A DNA stretch of 64,000 nt from Corallococcus macrosporus (GCF_017302985.1 NZ_JAFIMU010000007.1:434001-498000); one strand, 5' to 3'; shown: positions 8,852-17,130, counted from the first letter of the stretch. The notes: generated from the sequence alone by a model not told the origin. Program-made: numbers and translations.

Positions 8852-9978
8852 TACGCGCGCACCAGGTCCACCAGCCGGTCCATCTCCTCGTGCGTGTTGT
8901 AGAAGTGCGGCGACAGGCGGATGCGCCCGCGCCGGACGGAGTGGGACACCTTCTGCTCCGACAGGTACGCGCTGAGCGCGCGGACGTTCGCGCCGGGCGG
9001 CAGGAAGGTGAGGATGCCCGCGCGGTCCTTCGGCGAGGGCCCCACGTCGCAGCCCAGGTCGCGCAGGCCTGAGTCCAACCGGCCCAGCAGCTCGCCAATC
9101 CGCGCGCCGATGGCGTCCGGGCCCACCTCCAGCAGCAGCTCCAGCGCGGCGCCCAGGGCGTAGATGCCGGGGTACGCGGCGCTGCCCTCCTCGAACTTCG
9201 CCGCGTCCGGGCGCAGCTCGAAGTGTGAGCGGTTGAAGTTCCACGCGTCGGTGGTGCTGCGCCAGCCCACCAGCGCGGGGCGCACGCGCGGCAGCACGTC
9301 CTTCGCCACGTACAGGAAGCCGATGCCGGAGATGCCCAGCATCCACTTGTGGCTGTCCGCGCTGAGGAAGTGCGCGCGGCTCTTCTTCACGTCCACCGGG
9401 ATGCAGCCCACGCTCTGGATGCCGTCCACGCAGAGCAGCACACCGGAGCGCTCACACAGCTCGCCCAGCGCGTCCAGGTCCGTGCGGTGGCCGGTGGCGA
9501 ACTGCACCGAAGACACCGCCACCAGCCGCGTGCGCGGAGTGAGCACGGATGCGACGGCCTCCAGCGTCACGCCGCCGTCCGGCGCGGGAATCTCGCGGAC
9601 CTCCACGCCCCGGGCCTTCAGGTGCTGCCACGGGTAGACGTTGGAGGGGTACTCGATGCTCGTCGCGACGGCGACTTCATCCCCGGGGCGCCAGTCCAGC
9701 CCTTCCGCCACCAGCCCCAGGCCGTGGCTGGTGTTGCGCACGAAGGCCACCTCCTCCGGCGAGGCACCGATGATGCGCGCGGCGAGCCCGCGCACCTTCT
9801 CGCTGTGGGCCTCCCAGCTCCGCTCATTCAGGACGCCGTGGTTCACCACGTCGTCCATCCACGCCTTCACGGCGGCGGCGGCGCGCAGGCTGGTGGGCGC
9901 GACCCCAGCGTGGTTGAGGTAGAGCTGTTCCTTCAGGACGGGGAACTCGGCGCGGTAGGACTCGAACGGGGCGGGCAT
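8839..9978 (-). CDS. Class V aminotransferase (isopenicillin-N-epimerase/cysteine-desulfurase-like)
   Basis: Fold-type I PLP enzyme. The lysine motif SADSHKWMLGISGIGFLYV (about residue 220) and VDGIQSVG (the PLP-stacking aspartate) are clear, as is the N-terminal YLNHAGVAPTS. It lacks the flexible catalytic-Cys loop of true IscS/SufS enzymes, so a role in Fe-S assembly is not supported; the closest type is the CsdA-like/isopenicillin N epimerase-like group, often of unknown substrate. The start MPAPFESYRAEFP was chosen over an in-frame ATG nine codons upstream. It converges on the cysE-cysK operon. Confidence 0.88.
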   Translation of the reverse strand: MPAPFESYRAEFPVLKEQLYLNHAGVAPTSLRAAAAVKAWMDDVVNHGVLNERSWEAHSEKVRGLAARIIGASPEEVAFVRNTSHGLGLVAEGLDWRPGDEVAVATSIEYPSNVYPWQHLKARGVEVREIPAPDGGVTLEAVASVLTPRTRLVAVSSVQFATGHRTDLDALGELCERSGVLLCVDGIQSVGCIPVDVKKSRAHFLSADSHKWMLGISGIGFLYVAKDVLPRVRPALVGWRSTTDAWNFNRSHFELRPDAAKFEEGSAAYPGIYALGAALELLLEVGPDAIGARIGELLGRLDSGLRDLGCDVGPSPKDRAGILTFLPPGANVRALSAYLSEQKVSHSVRRGRIRLSPHFYNTHEEMDRLVDLVRAYRPG

Positions 9979-10036
9979 GTCCCACGAGTGTAGCCACCCG
10001 CCCACCGCGAGCCGCGCGCGCAGCAGTCCCCGTCGA

Positions 10037-10687
10037 CTACAGGACGACCAGCAGGCCCAGCGACGCCGTGGGGTACACCGTGCGCAGGCCCAGGTTGCTG
10101 GAGCCCACCTGGAGCTCGCGCACGTCCGTGAAGGTGAAGCCCGGGCCGGCTCGCGCCGACAGGCCCACGCGCCCGGAGCCCGGCCGCCACATCACGCCCA
10201 GCGTCGGCTCCAGGAAGGCCGTCGTCGTGTAGTCCTTGCGGTCCGGCACCGCCGCGCCAGCGGGGCGCGCGACGAACTCCTCCAGGCCCGCCGTCATCCC
10301 CACGAACGGGCGCACCGTGCCGTCCGCCAGGAAGGCGAGCGTGTAGCGGCTGTCCACGCCCACGCCGAAGTTGAGCTTCACGTCGTTGCCGCCCACGCCG
10401 GTGAAGCGCGCCTTCGCGCCCAGCGACCGGTTCCACCCGCCCGCGCGCCCCAGCAGGCCGAACGCGAACCGCGAGTCCCTCGACGGAGCCACTTCCGCCC
10501 GGATGCCGTACAGCGAGCCGTCCAGCGCGGGCGGCTGCAGCTCCAGGAGGAACGCGCCACGCCGCGGCTGCTCCTGCCCCGTGGACGCGGACGCCATGTC
10601 CTGGGCCATCGCCGGCACCGACACCAACGCCGCCCCCACCGCCACCGCCTTCACCCACTGCATCGACCGCTTGGACTCGACTCGCAT
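10037..10687 (-). CDS. Secreted or outer-membrane beta-barrel protein of unknown function
   Basis: A 216-residue protein with a signal peptide (about 29 residues, ending VPAMAQ) and then alternating hydrophobic and polar residues with many Gly and aromatic positions (RFAFGLLGRAGGWN, DVKLNFGVGVDSRYTLAF), typical of small outer-membrane beta-barrels. It ends in strand-like LGLLVVL, with no terminal Phe. GAAGGAGA precedes the ATG. Tandem TetR-type operators lie 17-50 bases before the start, so the TetR gene transcribed the other way is the likely controller. No catalytic motif was recognised. Confidence 0.75.
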   Translation of the reverse strand: MRVESKRSMQWVKAVAVGAALVSVPAMAQDMASASTGQEQPRRGAFLLELQPPALDGSLYGIRAEVAPSRDSRFAFGLLGRAGGWNRSLGAKARFTGVGGNDVKLNFGVGVDSRYTLAFLADGTVRPFVGMTAGLEEFVARPAGAAVPDRKDYTTTAFLEPTLGVMWRPGSGRVGLSARAGPGFTFTDVRELQVGSSNLGLRTVYPTASLGLLVVL

Positions 10688-10704
10688 GGCCCGTCTCCTT
10701 CGGT

Positions 10705-10737
10705 TTAGCCGGACGACTAATTTAGTCACACGGCTAA
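10705..10737. promoter_or_regulatory. Tandem TetR-type operators
   Basis: Two 16-base imperfect palindromes, TTAGCCGGACGACTAA and TTAGTCACACGGCTAA, are separated by one T; the whole 33-base block is itself an inverted repeat. They sit between a divergent envelope-protein gene and a TetR regulator and overlap the A/T-rich region where the envelope gene's -10 element should lie. Confidence 0.7.
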
Positions 10738-10820
10738 CTAAGACCGACAACGCGGGATGTCAAGCCGGCGACCGGTCGTCGCCCTTGCGGGGGTGGGAGG
10801 CGGTGCCCTATGGGACTGGG

Positions 10821-11540
10821 ATGCCTTCCCCCCGCCGTGGCAAGACGCCGCCTCCCCCAACCGCCCCGGAGCCTGACGCCCGTGCGCGCCTCATCACCGC
10901 TGGCCAGCGAGTGTTGGGGGAGCGGGGCTACGACGCCGCGACGGTGAAGGAGGTGGCGCGCGAGGCGGGGGTGAACCAGGGGCTGGTGCACTACTACTTC
11001 GGCAGCAAGGACGCGCTGCTGCTGGCCGTGACGCAGGAAGCGAGCCGGCAGTACCTGTCGGAGCTGGAGCGGCTGCGCGCGCAGACGCCGGCGGAGGAGC
11101 TGGCGGAGACGGCCTTCGCCTGGGGCGAGAAGCTGGCGACGGACGCGCCCGGGACGTGCCGGCTGCGCTACGAGCTGTTCGCGCTGGGCCTGCGCAACCG
11201 GGACCTGACGCCCGCGGTGGCGCAGCTGCTGGGCCAGGGGGACGAGGAGATCGCCCGCACCGTGGCGCACGTGCGCACGGGTCACGACTCGGCGCCCACC
11301 GCGGAGGACCTGCACTACGCGGTCATCATCAAGGCGTGCGTGGACGGGCTCGCGCTGCACCACCAGTTGGACAAGAGCTTCGATCCGCTGCCCGTGTACG
11401 CGCTCCTGCGGCGGATCATCCTCGCGAGCGTCGGGCCGCCCACCCCGCCCCGAGCGTCCACGCGCAAGCCGAAGGCCCAGGGCCGGCGCGCGAAGCCGTC
11501 ACCGCGCACGCGGAAGACGCCGGGTCCGCGACGTCGCTGA
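10821..11540 (+). CDS. TetR/AcrR-family transcriptional regulator
   Basis: Ligand-responsive repressor. The N-terminal helix-turn-helix (residues about 22-65) reads ITAGQRVLGERGYDAATVKEVA and AGVNQGLVHYYFGSKDALL, a standard TetR signature. The C-terminal ligand domain is all-helical. The last 35 residues are a Pro/Arg/Lys-rich disordered tail (RASTRKPKAQGRRAKPS...), unusual in the family. The tail-coding region overlaps the convergent LysR gene by 42 bases. Tandem operators just upstream suggest autoregulation together with control of the divergent envelope gene. Confidence 0.9.
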   Translation: MPSPRRGKTPPPPTAPEPDARARLITAGQRVLGERGYDAATVKEVAREAGVNQGLVHYYFGSKDALLLAVTQEASRQYLSELERLRAQTPAEELAETAFAWGEKLATDAPGTCRLRYELFALGLRNRDLTPAVAQLLGQGDEEIARTVAHVRTGHDSAPTAEDLHYAVIIKACVDGLALHHQLDKSFDPLPVYALLRRIILASVGPPTPPRASTRKPKAQGRRAKPSPRTRKTPGPRRR

Positions 11541-12482
11541 GCCGCCGGGCCTGCGCTTCAGAACGGGGTGCATCACCTCGCCGGTCAACGCGAGCAGTTC
11601 CTCGCGAAGCCAGCGGCCCTTCGGGTCCTCATCCACCTGACGGTGCCAGTACAGGTGCAGGTCCACGGGCGGCAGCGCCAGCGGCACGGGCAGCAGGTGA
11701 TTGCCGAGCCCCACGTCGAGCGCCTCCGCGTGCCGCCGGGGCATCGTGAGCAGCAGGTCCGAACCCGCGACGATGCGGCACGCGGCCTCGTAGTGCTGGC
11801 ACCGCACGGCCACGTCGCGCTGATGCCCCAGCCGGCCCAGCACCAGGTCCTCGAACGGCAGGCCCGTGCGCCGCGACGACACCGCGACGTGCCGCGCGGA
11901 CAGGTACGCCGCCCCGGTCAGTGAGCGCTTCCGCGCCGCCACCACGCACAGCTCGTCGCGCAGGAGCACCGTGTGCCGCAGGTCCGGCCCCGTGGGCTGC
12001 GCGACGTCGATGGCCAGGTCCAACCGCCCCGACGCCAGGTCCCGCTCCAGCCGCGTGCGCTCCAACCGGACGCTGCTCACGCGCGCCTCCGGCGCACGGA
12101 CACGCAGCCGCTCCACCCACGCGGGCAACAGCGACGGCTCCAGCACGTCATGCATCGCCAGAGCGACGTGGAGCACGTCGCGCGCGGGCTCGAAGTGCCG
12201 GGTCCGGTGCACGGCCTGCTGGAGCAGCGCGAGCGCATCCTGGATGCCGGGGGCCAGCCGCTCGGCCAGCGCCGTGGGTGCCACGCCCCTGCCCTCCCGG
12301 ACGAAGAGCGGCTCGCCCAGCTGCTCACGCAGGCGCGCCAGCGCGTGGCTCACGGCGGAAGGACTCAGGAACAGCACGTCCGCGGCCCGGGCCAGGTTGC
12401 GCTCGCGGAGCACGACGTCGAACACCCGGAAGAGGTTGAGGTCGAGCGCCGGGCGAGCAGCGGAATCCTGAACAGGCTTCAT
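11499..12482 (-). CDS. LysR-family regulator (NodD/LinR-like)
   Basis: A 327-residue regulator with the DLNLFRVFDVVLRERNLARA helix and LSPSAVSHALARLREQLGEP recognition helix near residues 14-60, followed by a LysR substrate-binding domain. The DLNLL-type opening is characteristic of the NodD/LeuO/SyrM branch. It diverges from the acyl-CoA dehydrogenase operon with only 51 bases between starts, so it probably controls that operon. The C-terminal 25 residues are Arg/Pro-rich and come from the stretch that overlaps the convergent TetR gene. The start codon follows no clear ribosome binding site. Confidence 0.9.
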   Translation of the reverse strand: MKPVQDSAARPALDLNLFRVFDVVLRERNLARAADVLFLSPSAVSHALARLREQLGEPLFVREGRGVAPTALAERLAPGIQDALALLQQAVHRTRHFEPARDVLHVALAMHDVLEPSLLPAWVERLRVRAPEARVSSVRLERTRLERDLASGRLDLAIDVAQPTGPDLRHTVLLRDELCVVAARKRSLTGAAYLSARHVAVSSRRTGLPFEDLVLGRLGHQRDVAVRCQHYEAACRIVAGSDLLLTMPRRHAEALDVGLGNHLLPVPLALPPVDLHLYWHRQVDEDPKGRWLREELLALTGEVMHPVLKRRPGGSATSRTRRLPRAR

Positions 12483-12533
12483 GAGAACACATGACCAACA
12501 TTCAGTGGCTTCATCAACCCGCCGGGGCGCAGG

Positions 12534-13781
12534 ATGCCCCACATGGACTTCCAGCCCTCCGCCAGGACGACCGAATACCTGGAGCGCGTGAAGCGCTTCA
12601 TGTCCGACCACATCGAGCCGGTGGAGGCCGAGTACCTCCAGGCCCTGCACGCGATGGAGGCCGGCGGAGACTGGCGCCAGTGGAAGGTGCCGCCCGTGAT
12701 GGTGGAGCTCAAGGCCCGAGCCAGGGCCGAAGGACTGTGGAACCTCTTCCTCCCGGACGCGAAGCTGGGTGCGGGCCTGAGCACGCTGGAGTACGCGCCG
12801 CTCGCGGAAGCCATGGGCCGCAGCTTCATGGCGCCCGAGGTCTTCAACTGCAGCGCCCCGGACACCGGCAACATGGAGGTGCTCTGGCGCTACGGCTCTC
12901 CGGAGCAGCAGGAGCAGTGGCTCAAGCCGCTGCTCGCGGGCGACATCCGCTCCGTGTTCTGCATGACGGAGCCGGACGCCGCGTCGTCGGACGCCACCAA
13001 CATGCAGGCCACCGCCGAGGTGGACGGCGACCACGTGGTGCTCAACGGCAAGAAGTGGTGGTCCAGCGGCCTGGGTCACCCCAACGCGAAGGTGGCCATC
13101 TTCATGGGCCGCACGTCGCAGGCGGGCGCGGACCGCCACCACCAGCACTCCATGGTCCTGGTGCCGCTGGACGCGCCGGGCGTGGAGATCATCCGCATGC
13201 TGCCCGTCTACGGCGACCATGACGCCCCGCACGGCCACGGCGAGGTGCACTTCCACGACGTGCGGCTGCCCAGGTCCGCCATCATCTCCGGGCCGGGCAT
13301 GGGCTTTGAGATCGCGCAGGGCCGGCTGGGCCCGGGCCGCATCCATCACTGCATGCGGTGCATCGGCGCGGCGGAGCGGGCGCTGGAGCTGATGATCGAC
13401 CGTGGCATGGGTCGCACCGCGTTCGGCAAGCCGCTCCTCAACCTGGGCGGCAACCGCGAGCGCGTGGCGGAGGCGAGAATCGCCATCGACCAGGCCCGCC
13501 TGCTCACGCTCTACGCGGCGTGGAAGCTGGACGACGTGGGCGCGCTGGGGGCGATGACGGAGATTTCGGCCATCAAGGTCGTGGCGCCCAACGTGCTCCA
13601 GCAGGTGGTGGACGACGCCATCCAGGTGCACGGTGGCGCGGGCGTGTCGCGCGACACGCCGCTCGCGGGCTTCTTCGCCCAGGCGCGCAGCCTGCGCATC
13701 GCGGACGGCCCGGATGAGGTCCACAAGGGCGTCATCACCCGCATCGAGCTCGCGAAGCGCGGCTTCAGCAAGGGAGGTTGA
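12534..13781 (+). CDS. Acyl-CoA dehydrogenase (ACAD10/11 type)
   Basis: FAD-dependent dehydrogenase of 415 residues. FAD and substrate motifs: FCMTEPDAASSDATNMQ (about residue 145), NGKKWWSSGLGHPNAKVAIFMG, RIHHCMRCIGAAERALELM and a C-terminal QVHGGAGVSRDTPLAGFFAQARSLRIADGPDEVH. The WWSSG and HHCMR features are those of the ACAD10/ACAD11 group rather than of short-chain enzymes. A second ATG three codons in is possible. The next gene, two bases after its stop, is an aminoglycoside-phosphotransferase-like kinase; in animals these two modules are fused as ACAD11. The substrate is therefore likely a hydroxylated acyl-CoA. Confidence 0.92.
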   Translation: MPHMDFQPSARTTEYLERVKRFMSDHIEPVEAEYLQALHAMEAGGDWRQWKVPPVMVELKARARAEGLWNLFLPDAKLGAGLSTLEYAPLAEAMGRSFMAPEVFNCSAPDTGNMEVLWRYGSPEQQEQWLKPLLAGDIRSVFCMTEPDAASSDATNMQATAEVDGDHVVLNGKKWWSSGLGHPNAKVAIFMGRTSQAGADRHHQHSMVLVPLDAPGVEIIRMLPVYGDHDAPHGHGEVHFHDVRLPRSAIISGPGMGFEIAQGRLGPGRIHHCMRCIGAAERALELMIDRGMGRTAFGKPLLNLGGNRERVAEARIAIDQARLLTLYAAWKLDDVGALGAMTEISAIKVVAPNVLQQVVDDAIQVHGGAGVSRDTPLAGFFAQARSLRIADGPDEVHKGVITRIELAKRGFSKGG

Positions 13782-13783
13782 AC

Positions 13784-14863
13784 ATGACGACCCCGGTCTC
13801 CATCCCGCTGGACGAGGGCAAGGCGGTGCGCTCCGGCGAGGCGCTGGACGTGCCCGCGGTGGACGCGTGGCTGAAGGCCCATGTGCCCTCGCTCCAGGGC
13901 ACGCCGGAGGTGACGCAGTACACGGGCGGCGCCTCCAACTGGACCTACCGGCTCAAGTACGAGAACCGCGACCTCATCCTGCGCAGGCCGCCCTCGGGTA
14001 CCAAGGCGAAGTCCGCGCACGACATGTCGCGCGAGTACACCGTGCAGCAGGCCCTCAAGCCCGCGTACCCGGTGGTGCCCACCATGGTGGGGCTGTGCCA
14101 GGACCCGGCCGTGCTGGGCGCGGAGTTCTACGTGATGGAGCGCATCCCCGGCCTCATCCCGCGCAAGCACCTGCCCAAGGGGCTCAACCTGGACAAGGCC
14201 CGCACGCGCCAGCTGTGCCTCAACGTCGTGGATCAGCTCATCGCGCTGCACGGCGTGGACGCTCAGGCGGTGGGCCTGACGTCGCTGGGCAAGGGGCCGG
14301 GCTATCCGCAGCGTCAGATCTCCGGCTGGTCCGACCGCTACGAGAAGGCGCGCACCTGGAACGTGCCCCGGATGAAGCGCACGCGCGAGTGGCTGGCCGC
14401 GCACGTCCCGCCGGACATCAAGACGTGCGTCATCCACAACGACTGGCGCTTCGACAACGTGGTGCTCAAGTCGGAGGACCCCACGCAGGTCATCGGGGTG
14501 CTGGACTGGGAGATGGCCACGCTGGGCGACCCGCTGATGGACCTGGGCAACACGCTGGCCTACTGGGTCCAGGCGGATGACGACGCGTTCCTGCGCATGA
14601 CGCGCCGGCAGCCCACGGACCTCCCCGGCATGCTCACGCGCGAGGAGGTGGTGGCGTACTACCTGGAGCGCACCGGCCTGAAGCCCGCCAACTGGACCTT
14701 CTACGAGGTCTACGGCGTGTTCCGGCTCGCGGTCATCGCGCAGCAGATCTACTACCGCTACCACCACAAGCAGACGCGCAACCCGGCGTTCAAGAACTAC
14801 TGGCTCATCGTCAACTACCTGGCCTACCGCTGCCGCCAGCTCATCAAGAAGGCGGGGGGCTGA
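13784..14863 (+). CDS. APH-like phosphotransferase, partner of the acyl-CoA dehydrogenase
   Basis: A kinase-fold protein of 359 residues. The nucleotide loop is GGASNWTYRL (residues about 45-55), the catalytic HxD is CVIHNDWRFDNVV (about 220), and the metal-binding aspartate is in GVLDWEMATLGDPLMDLG. This is the phosphotransferase type found as the N-terminal half of ACAD10/ACAD11. A TTG two codons upstream could also start the frame, but the ATG follows AGGGAGG at the right distance. It probably phosphorylates the hydroxyl of a hydroxyacyl-CoA so that the neighbouring dehydrogenase can process it; this is inference from the animal enzymes. Confidence 0.88.
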   Translation: MTTPVSIPLDEGKAVRSGEALDVPAVDAWLKAHVPSLQGTPEVTQYTGGASNWTYRLKYENRDLILRRPPSGTKAKSAHDMSREYTVQQALKPAYPVVPTMVGLCQDPAVLGAEFYVMERIPGLIPRKHLPKGLNLDKARTRQLCLNVVDQLIALHGVDAQAVGLTSLGKGPGYPQRQISGWSDRYEKARTWNVPRMKRTREWLAAHVPPDIKTCVIHNDWRFDNVVLKSEDPTQVIGVLDWEMATLGDPLMDLGNTLAYWVQADDDAFLRMTRRQPTDLPGMLTREEVVAYYLERTGLKPANWTFYEVYGVFRLAVIAQQIYYRYHHKQTRNPAFKNYWLIVNYLAYRCRQLIKKAGG

Positions 14864-15555
14864 TGGGCGCGCTCTACCTCATCCGCCACGGCCAGGCGTC
14901 CTTTGGCGCGAAGGACTACGACAAGCTGTCGGACGTGGGCGTGCAGCAGGCGCGCGTGCTCGGCGAGGCGCTGCGCTCACGGCTGCCAAAGGTGGACGCC
15001 GTGGTGACGGGCACGATGCTGCGCCACCTGGAGACTGCGGAGTCCTGCCTCGTGGGGCTGGGACAGCGGGTGGGCGTCCAGACAATGGAGGGCTTCAACG
15101 AGTTCGACCACGTGGAGATCGTCGAACGGCACACGCCGCGCTACGCCGACCCCATGGTGATGCGGGAGGAGCTGGCCGCGACGAAGGATCCGCGCCGCGC
15201 CTTCCAGGAGGTGTTCACCCAGGCCGTGGGACGCTGGGTCGCGGGCGGACATGACACCGAGTACCGGGAGTCCTGGCCCGCCTTCAAGAAGCGCTGCCTT
15301 CAGGCACTGGCGACGCTCGTGACGTCGCTGGGGCCCTCGCGGACGGCGCTGGTGTTCACTTCCGGCGGTCCCATCACGGCCATCAGCCAGGACCTGCTGG
15401 GCATCCCGGATGCGCACGCGTTCCGGACGAACTGGACGCTGGCGAACTGTGGAATCACGAAGGTCCTCTACAGCGAGCGGGGCCGGTATCTGTCCACGCT
15501 CAACGAGCACGGACACTTCGAGGGCGAACACCGCGCGCTCATCACCTACCGCTGA
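14863..15555 (+). CDS. Histidine phosphatase family protein
   Basis: Phosphoglycerate-mutase-fold phosphatase of 230 residues with the N-terminal catalytic histidine in LYLIRHGQASFG (an RHG motif), a TMLRHLETAESC helix, and the second histidine region TALVFTSGGPITAI, where the usual GH is replaced by SGGP. The loss of that second histidine is worth noting; glutamate and arginine elsewhere may compensate. Its start overlaps the kinase stop by one base (TGATG), so the three genes form one operon. It could reverse or edit the phosphorylation made by the kinase. Confidence 0.88.
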   Translation: MGALYLIRHGQASFGAKDYDKLSDVGVQQARVLGEALRSRLPKVDAVVTGTMLRHLETAESCLVGLGQRVGVQTMEGFNEFDHVEIVERHTPRYADPMVMREELAATKDPRRAFQEVFTQAVGRWVAGGHDTEYRESWPAFKKRCLQALATLVTSLGPSRTALVFTSGGPITAISQDLLGIPDAHAFRTNWTLANCGITKVLYSERGRYLSTLNEHGHFEGEHRALITYR

Positions 15556-15569
15556 GGTGGGGGCTCGCG

Positions 15570-15575
15570 TAGCGT
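15570..15575 (+). promoter_or_regulatory. Candidate -10 element giving a leaderless pxpAB transcript
   Basis: TAGCGT ends six bases before the pxpAB ATG, and the only Shine-Dalgarno-like run (AGGTGGGGG) is too far upstream. The same TAGCGTGGGC block precedes the aminotransferase GTG near 23685. Confidence 0.4.
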
Positions 15576-15581
15576 GGGCCC

Positions 15582-16871
15582 ATGACGCGGTGCCTGCTCA
15601 ACATCGACCTGGGGGAGCTGCCCGGGGAGGACGAACAGCTCTACGTGCTGGCACACCTGGCGAACATCGCCTGCGGAGGACACGCGGGGGATGCGGCGTC
15701 CATGCGCCGGGCGCTGGAGCTGTGTGAGCGGCACGGCACGCTGGCCGGAGCGCACCCGTCGTACGCGGACCGCGAGGGCTTCGGGCGCAAGGCCCTGGAC
15801 GTGGCGCCGGAGGTGCTGCGCGCGCAGGTGGCCGAGCAGTGCGGGCAGCTGGCCGCGCTGGCTCGAGAGCGCGGCGTGCCGGTGCGGCACGCGAAGCCCC
15901 ACGGGGCGCTGTACCACGCGGCCAACAAGTCACCCGCGCTGGCTCGCGCGGTGGTGGACGGCGTGGTGGAGGCATTGGGCACGGACGTCACGGTCGTGGG
16001 GCCCGGCGCGGGAGCGCTGAAGGACGCGGCGGTGGCGGCGGGGCTCGGGTATGCGCGTGAGGGCTTCGCGGACCGGGGCACGCTGCCGGACGGTTCGCTG
16101 ATTCCGCGAGGCCAGCCCGGCGCGGTGCTGACGGACGTGGGGCAGGCGCGGCAGAACACGGTGCGGCTGGCCACGGGCGGCACGGTGGACACGCTCTGCG
16201 TGCACGGCGACACGCCGGGCGCGGTGACGCTGGCCCGCGAGGTGCGCGCGATGCTGGACGCGCTGGAGCATCCCCCCGAGCCACTTGGGGACAGCGCGCT
16301 GAGGCTGGTGTTGCCGGAGGCCGTGGACCGGGGACTGGCGAGAGAAGCCCTGTGCGCGCTGCCGGGCGTGCGGGACGCGGTCATCACCGAAGCCCACGCC
16401 TGCGTGTACTTCGACCCGGCGACACCGCCCGAGTCCCCGGCGCTCGTGCTGACGCGGCTGCGAGTGGCGCCCGTCGCGCCGGTGGAGCACCCGCTCATCC
16501 GCATCCGCGTGCGCTACGACGGCGAGGACCTGCCAAAGGTGGCCGAGCACGCGGGCCTCACGGTGGAGGAAGTGGTGCGGCGCCACACGGCCCGCGAGTA
16601 CACGGTGCGCTGCGTGGGGTTCCTGCCGGGCTTCGCGTACCTGGGGGACGTGGATCCCAGCATCGCGTGTCCCCGGCTGCCGGTGCCGCGCACGCGGGTA
16701 CCAGCGTTAGCGGTGGGCATCGCTGGAGGGCGCACGGGCGTGTACCCGTTCGCGTCGCCAGGAGGCTGGAACCTCGTGGGCACCGCGCTGGACTTCACCG
16801 CGTTCGACCCCCAGCGCGGCGCGGTCCTGCACCTGGGCGACCGCGTGCGCTTCGAACGGGTGGACGCATGA
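15582..16871 (+). CDS. 5-oxoprolinase subunits PxpA and PxpB fused
   Basis: Residues 1-230 are a LamB/YcsF (PxpA) domain: NIDLGE, NIACGGHAGD, HAKPHGALYHAANK and FADRGTLPDGSLIPRGQPGAV. Residues 232-429 are a KipI/YbgJ (PxpB) domain: LGDSALRLVLPE, CVGFLPGFAYLGDVDPSI, PRTRVPALAVGIAGGRTGVYPFASPGGW. Together with PxpC these form the prokaryotic ATP-dependent 5-oxoprolinase that turns pyroglutamate into glutamate. In most bacteria the three are separate genes, so this in-frame fusion is unusual. The usual overlap between pxpB and pxpC is replaced here by a 280-base gap holding a palindromic repeat array. Confidence 0.92.
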   Translation: MTRCLLNIDLGELPGEDEQLYVLAHLANIACGGHAGDAASMRRALELCERHGTLAGAHPSYADREGFGRKALDVAPEVLRAQVAEQCGQLAALARERGVPVRHAKPHGALYHAANKSPALARAVVDGVVEALGTDVTVVGPGAGALKDAAVAAGLGYAREGFADRGTLPDGSLIPRGQPGAVLTDVGQARQNTVRLATGGTVDTLCVHGDTPGAVTLAREVRAMLDALEHPPEPLGDSALRLVLPEAVDRGLAREALCALPGVRDAVITEAHACVYFDPATPPESPALVLTRLRVAPVAPVEHPLIRIRVRYDGEDLPKVAEHAGLTVEEVVRRHTAREYTVRCVGFLPGFAYLGDVDPSIACPRLPVPRTRVPALAVGIAGGRTGVYPFASPGGWNLVGTALDFTAFDPQRGAVLHLGDRVRFERVDA

Positions 16872-16891
16872 TCTACACCTCCCGTCCGACA

Positions 16892-17130
16892 CGGCTCTCC
16901 CAACCTGTCCGACTGTCGGACAGGTTTCCGCTGTCCGGAGAGGGCGGCCCCTCCCCAGCCACGGCTCTCCAAACCTGTCTGACTGTCGGACAGGTTTCCG
17001 CTGCCCGGAGGGGGCGGCCCCTCCCCAGCCACGGCTCTCCCAACCTGTCCGACTGTCGGACAGGTTCGTGCGACGTGCCGCCAACGGGGCGCCCCACCAG
17101 GGTTCTCCCCCTGCCCGAGGACCTGGGCAC
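16892..17130 (+). repeat. Palindromic repeat array, three 70-base units plus tail, inside the pxp operon
   Basis: Three palindromes at 16902-16926, 16971-16997 and 17042-17066 share the arms AACCTGTCCGAC / GTCGGACAGGTT around a central T; the middle copy has one substitution. They are spaced exactly 70 bases apart. The two spacers differ at only a few positions and contain a second inverted repeat (GGAGGGG / CCCCTCC). A partial spacer precedes the first copy. The last copy is followed by a tail beginning GGTTCGTG that matches the tails near 5700 and 44680. Confidence 0.9.

Noticed and set aside
9979-10036. Terminator between the aminotransferase and envelope genes
   Set aside because: No stable stem or T-run could be found.
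16902-17066. CRISPR array
   Set aside because: The repeats are 25-27 bases and regularly spaced, but the spacers are nearly identical, there are only three, and no cas genes are present.
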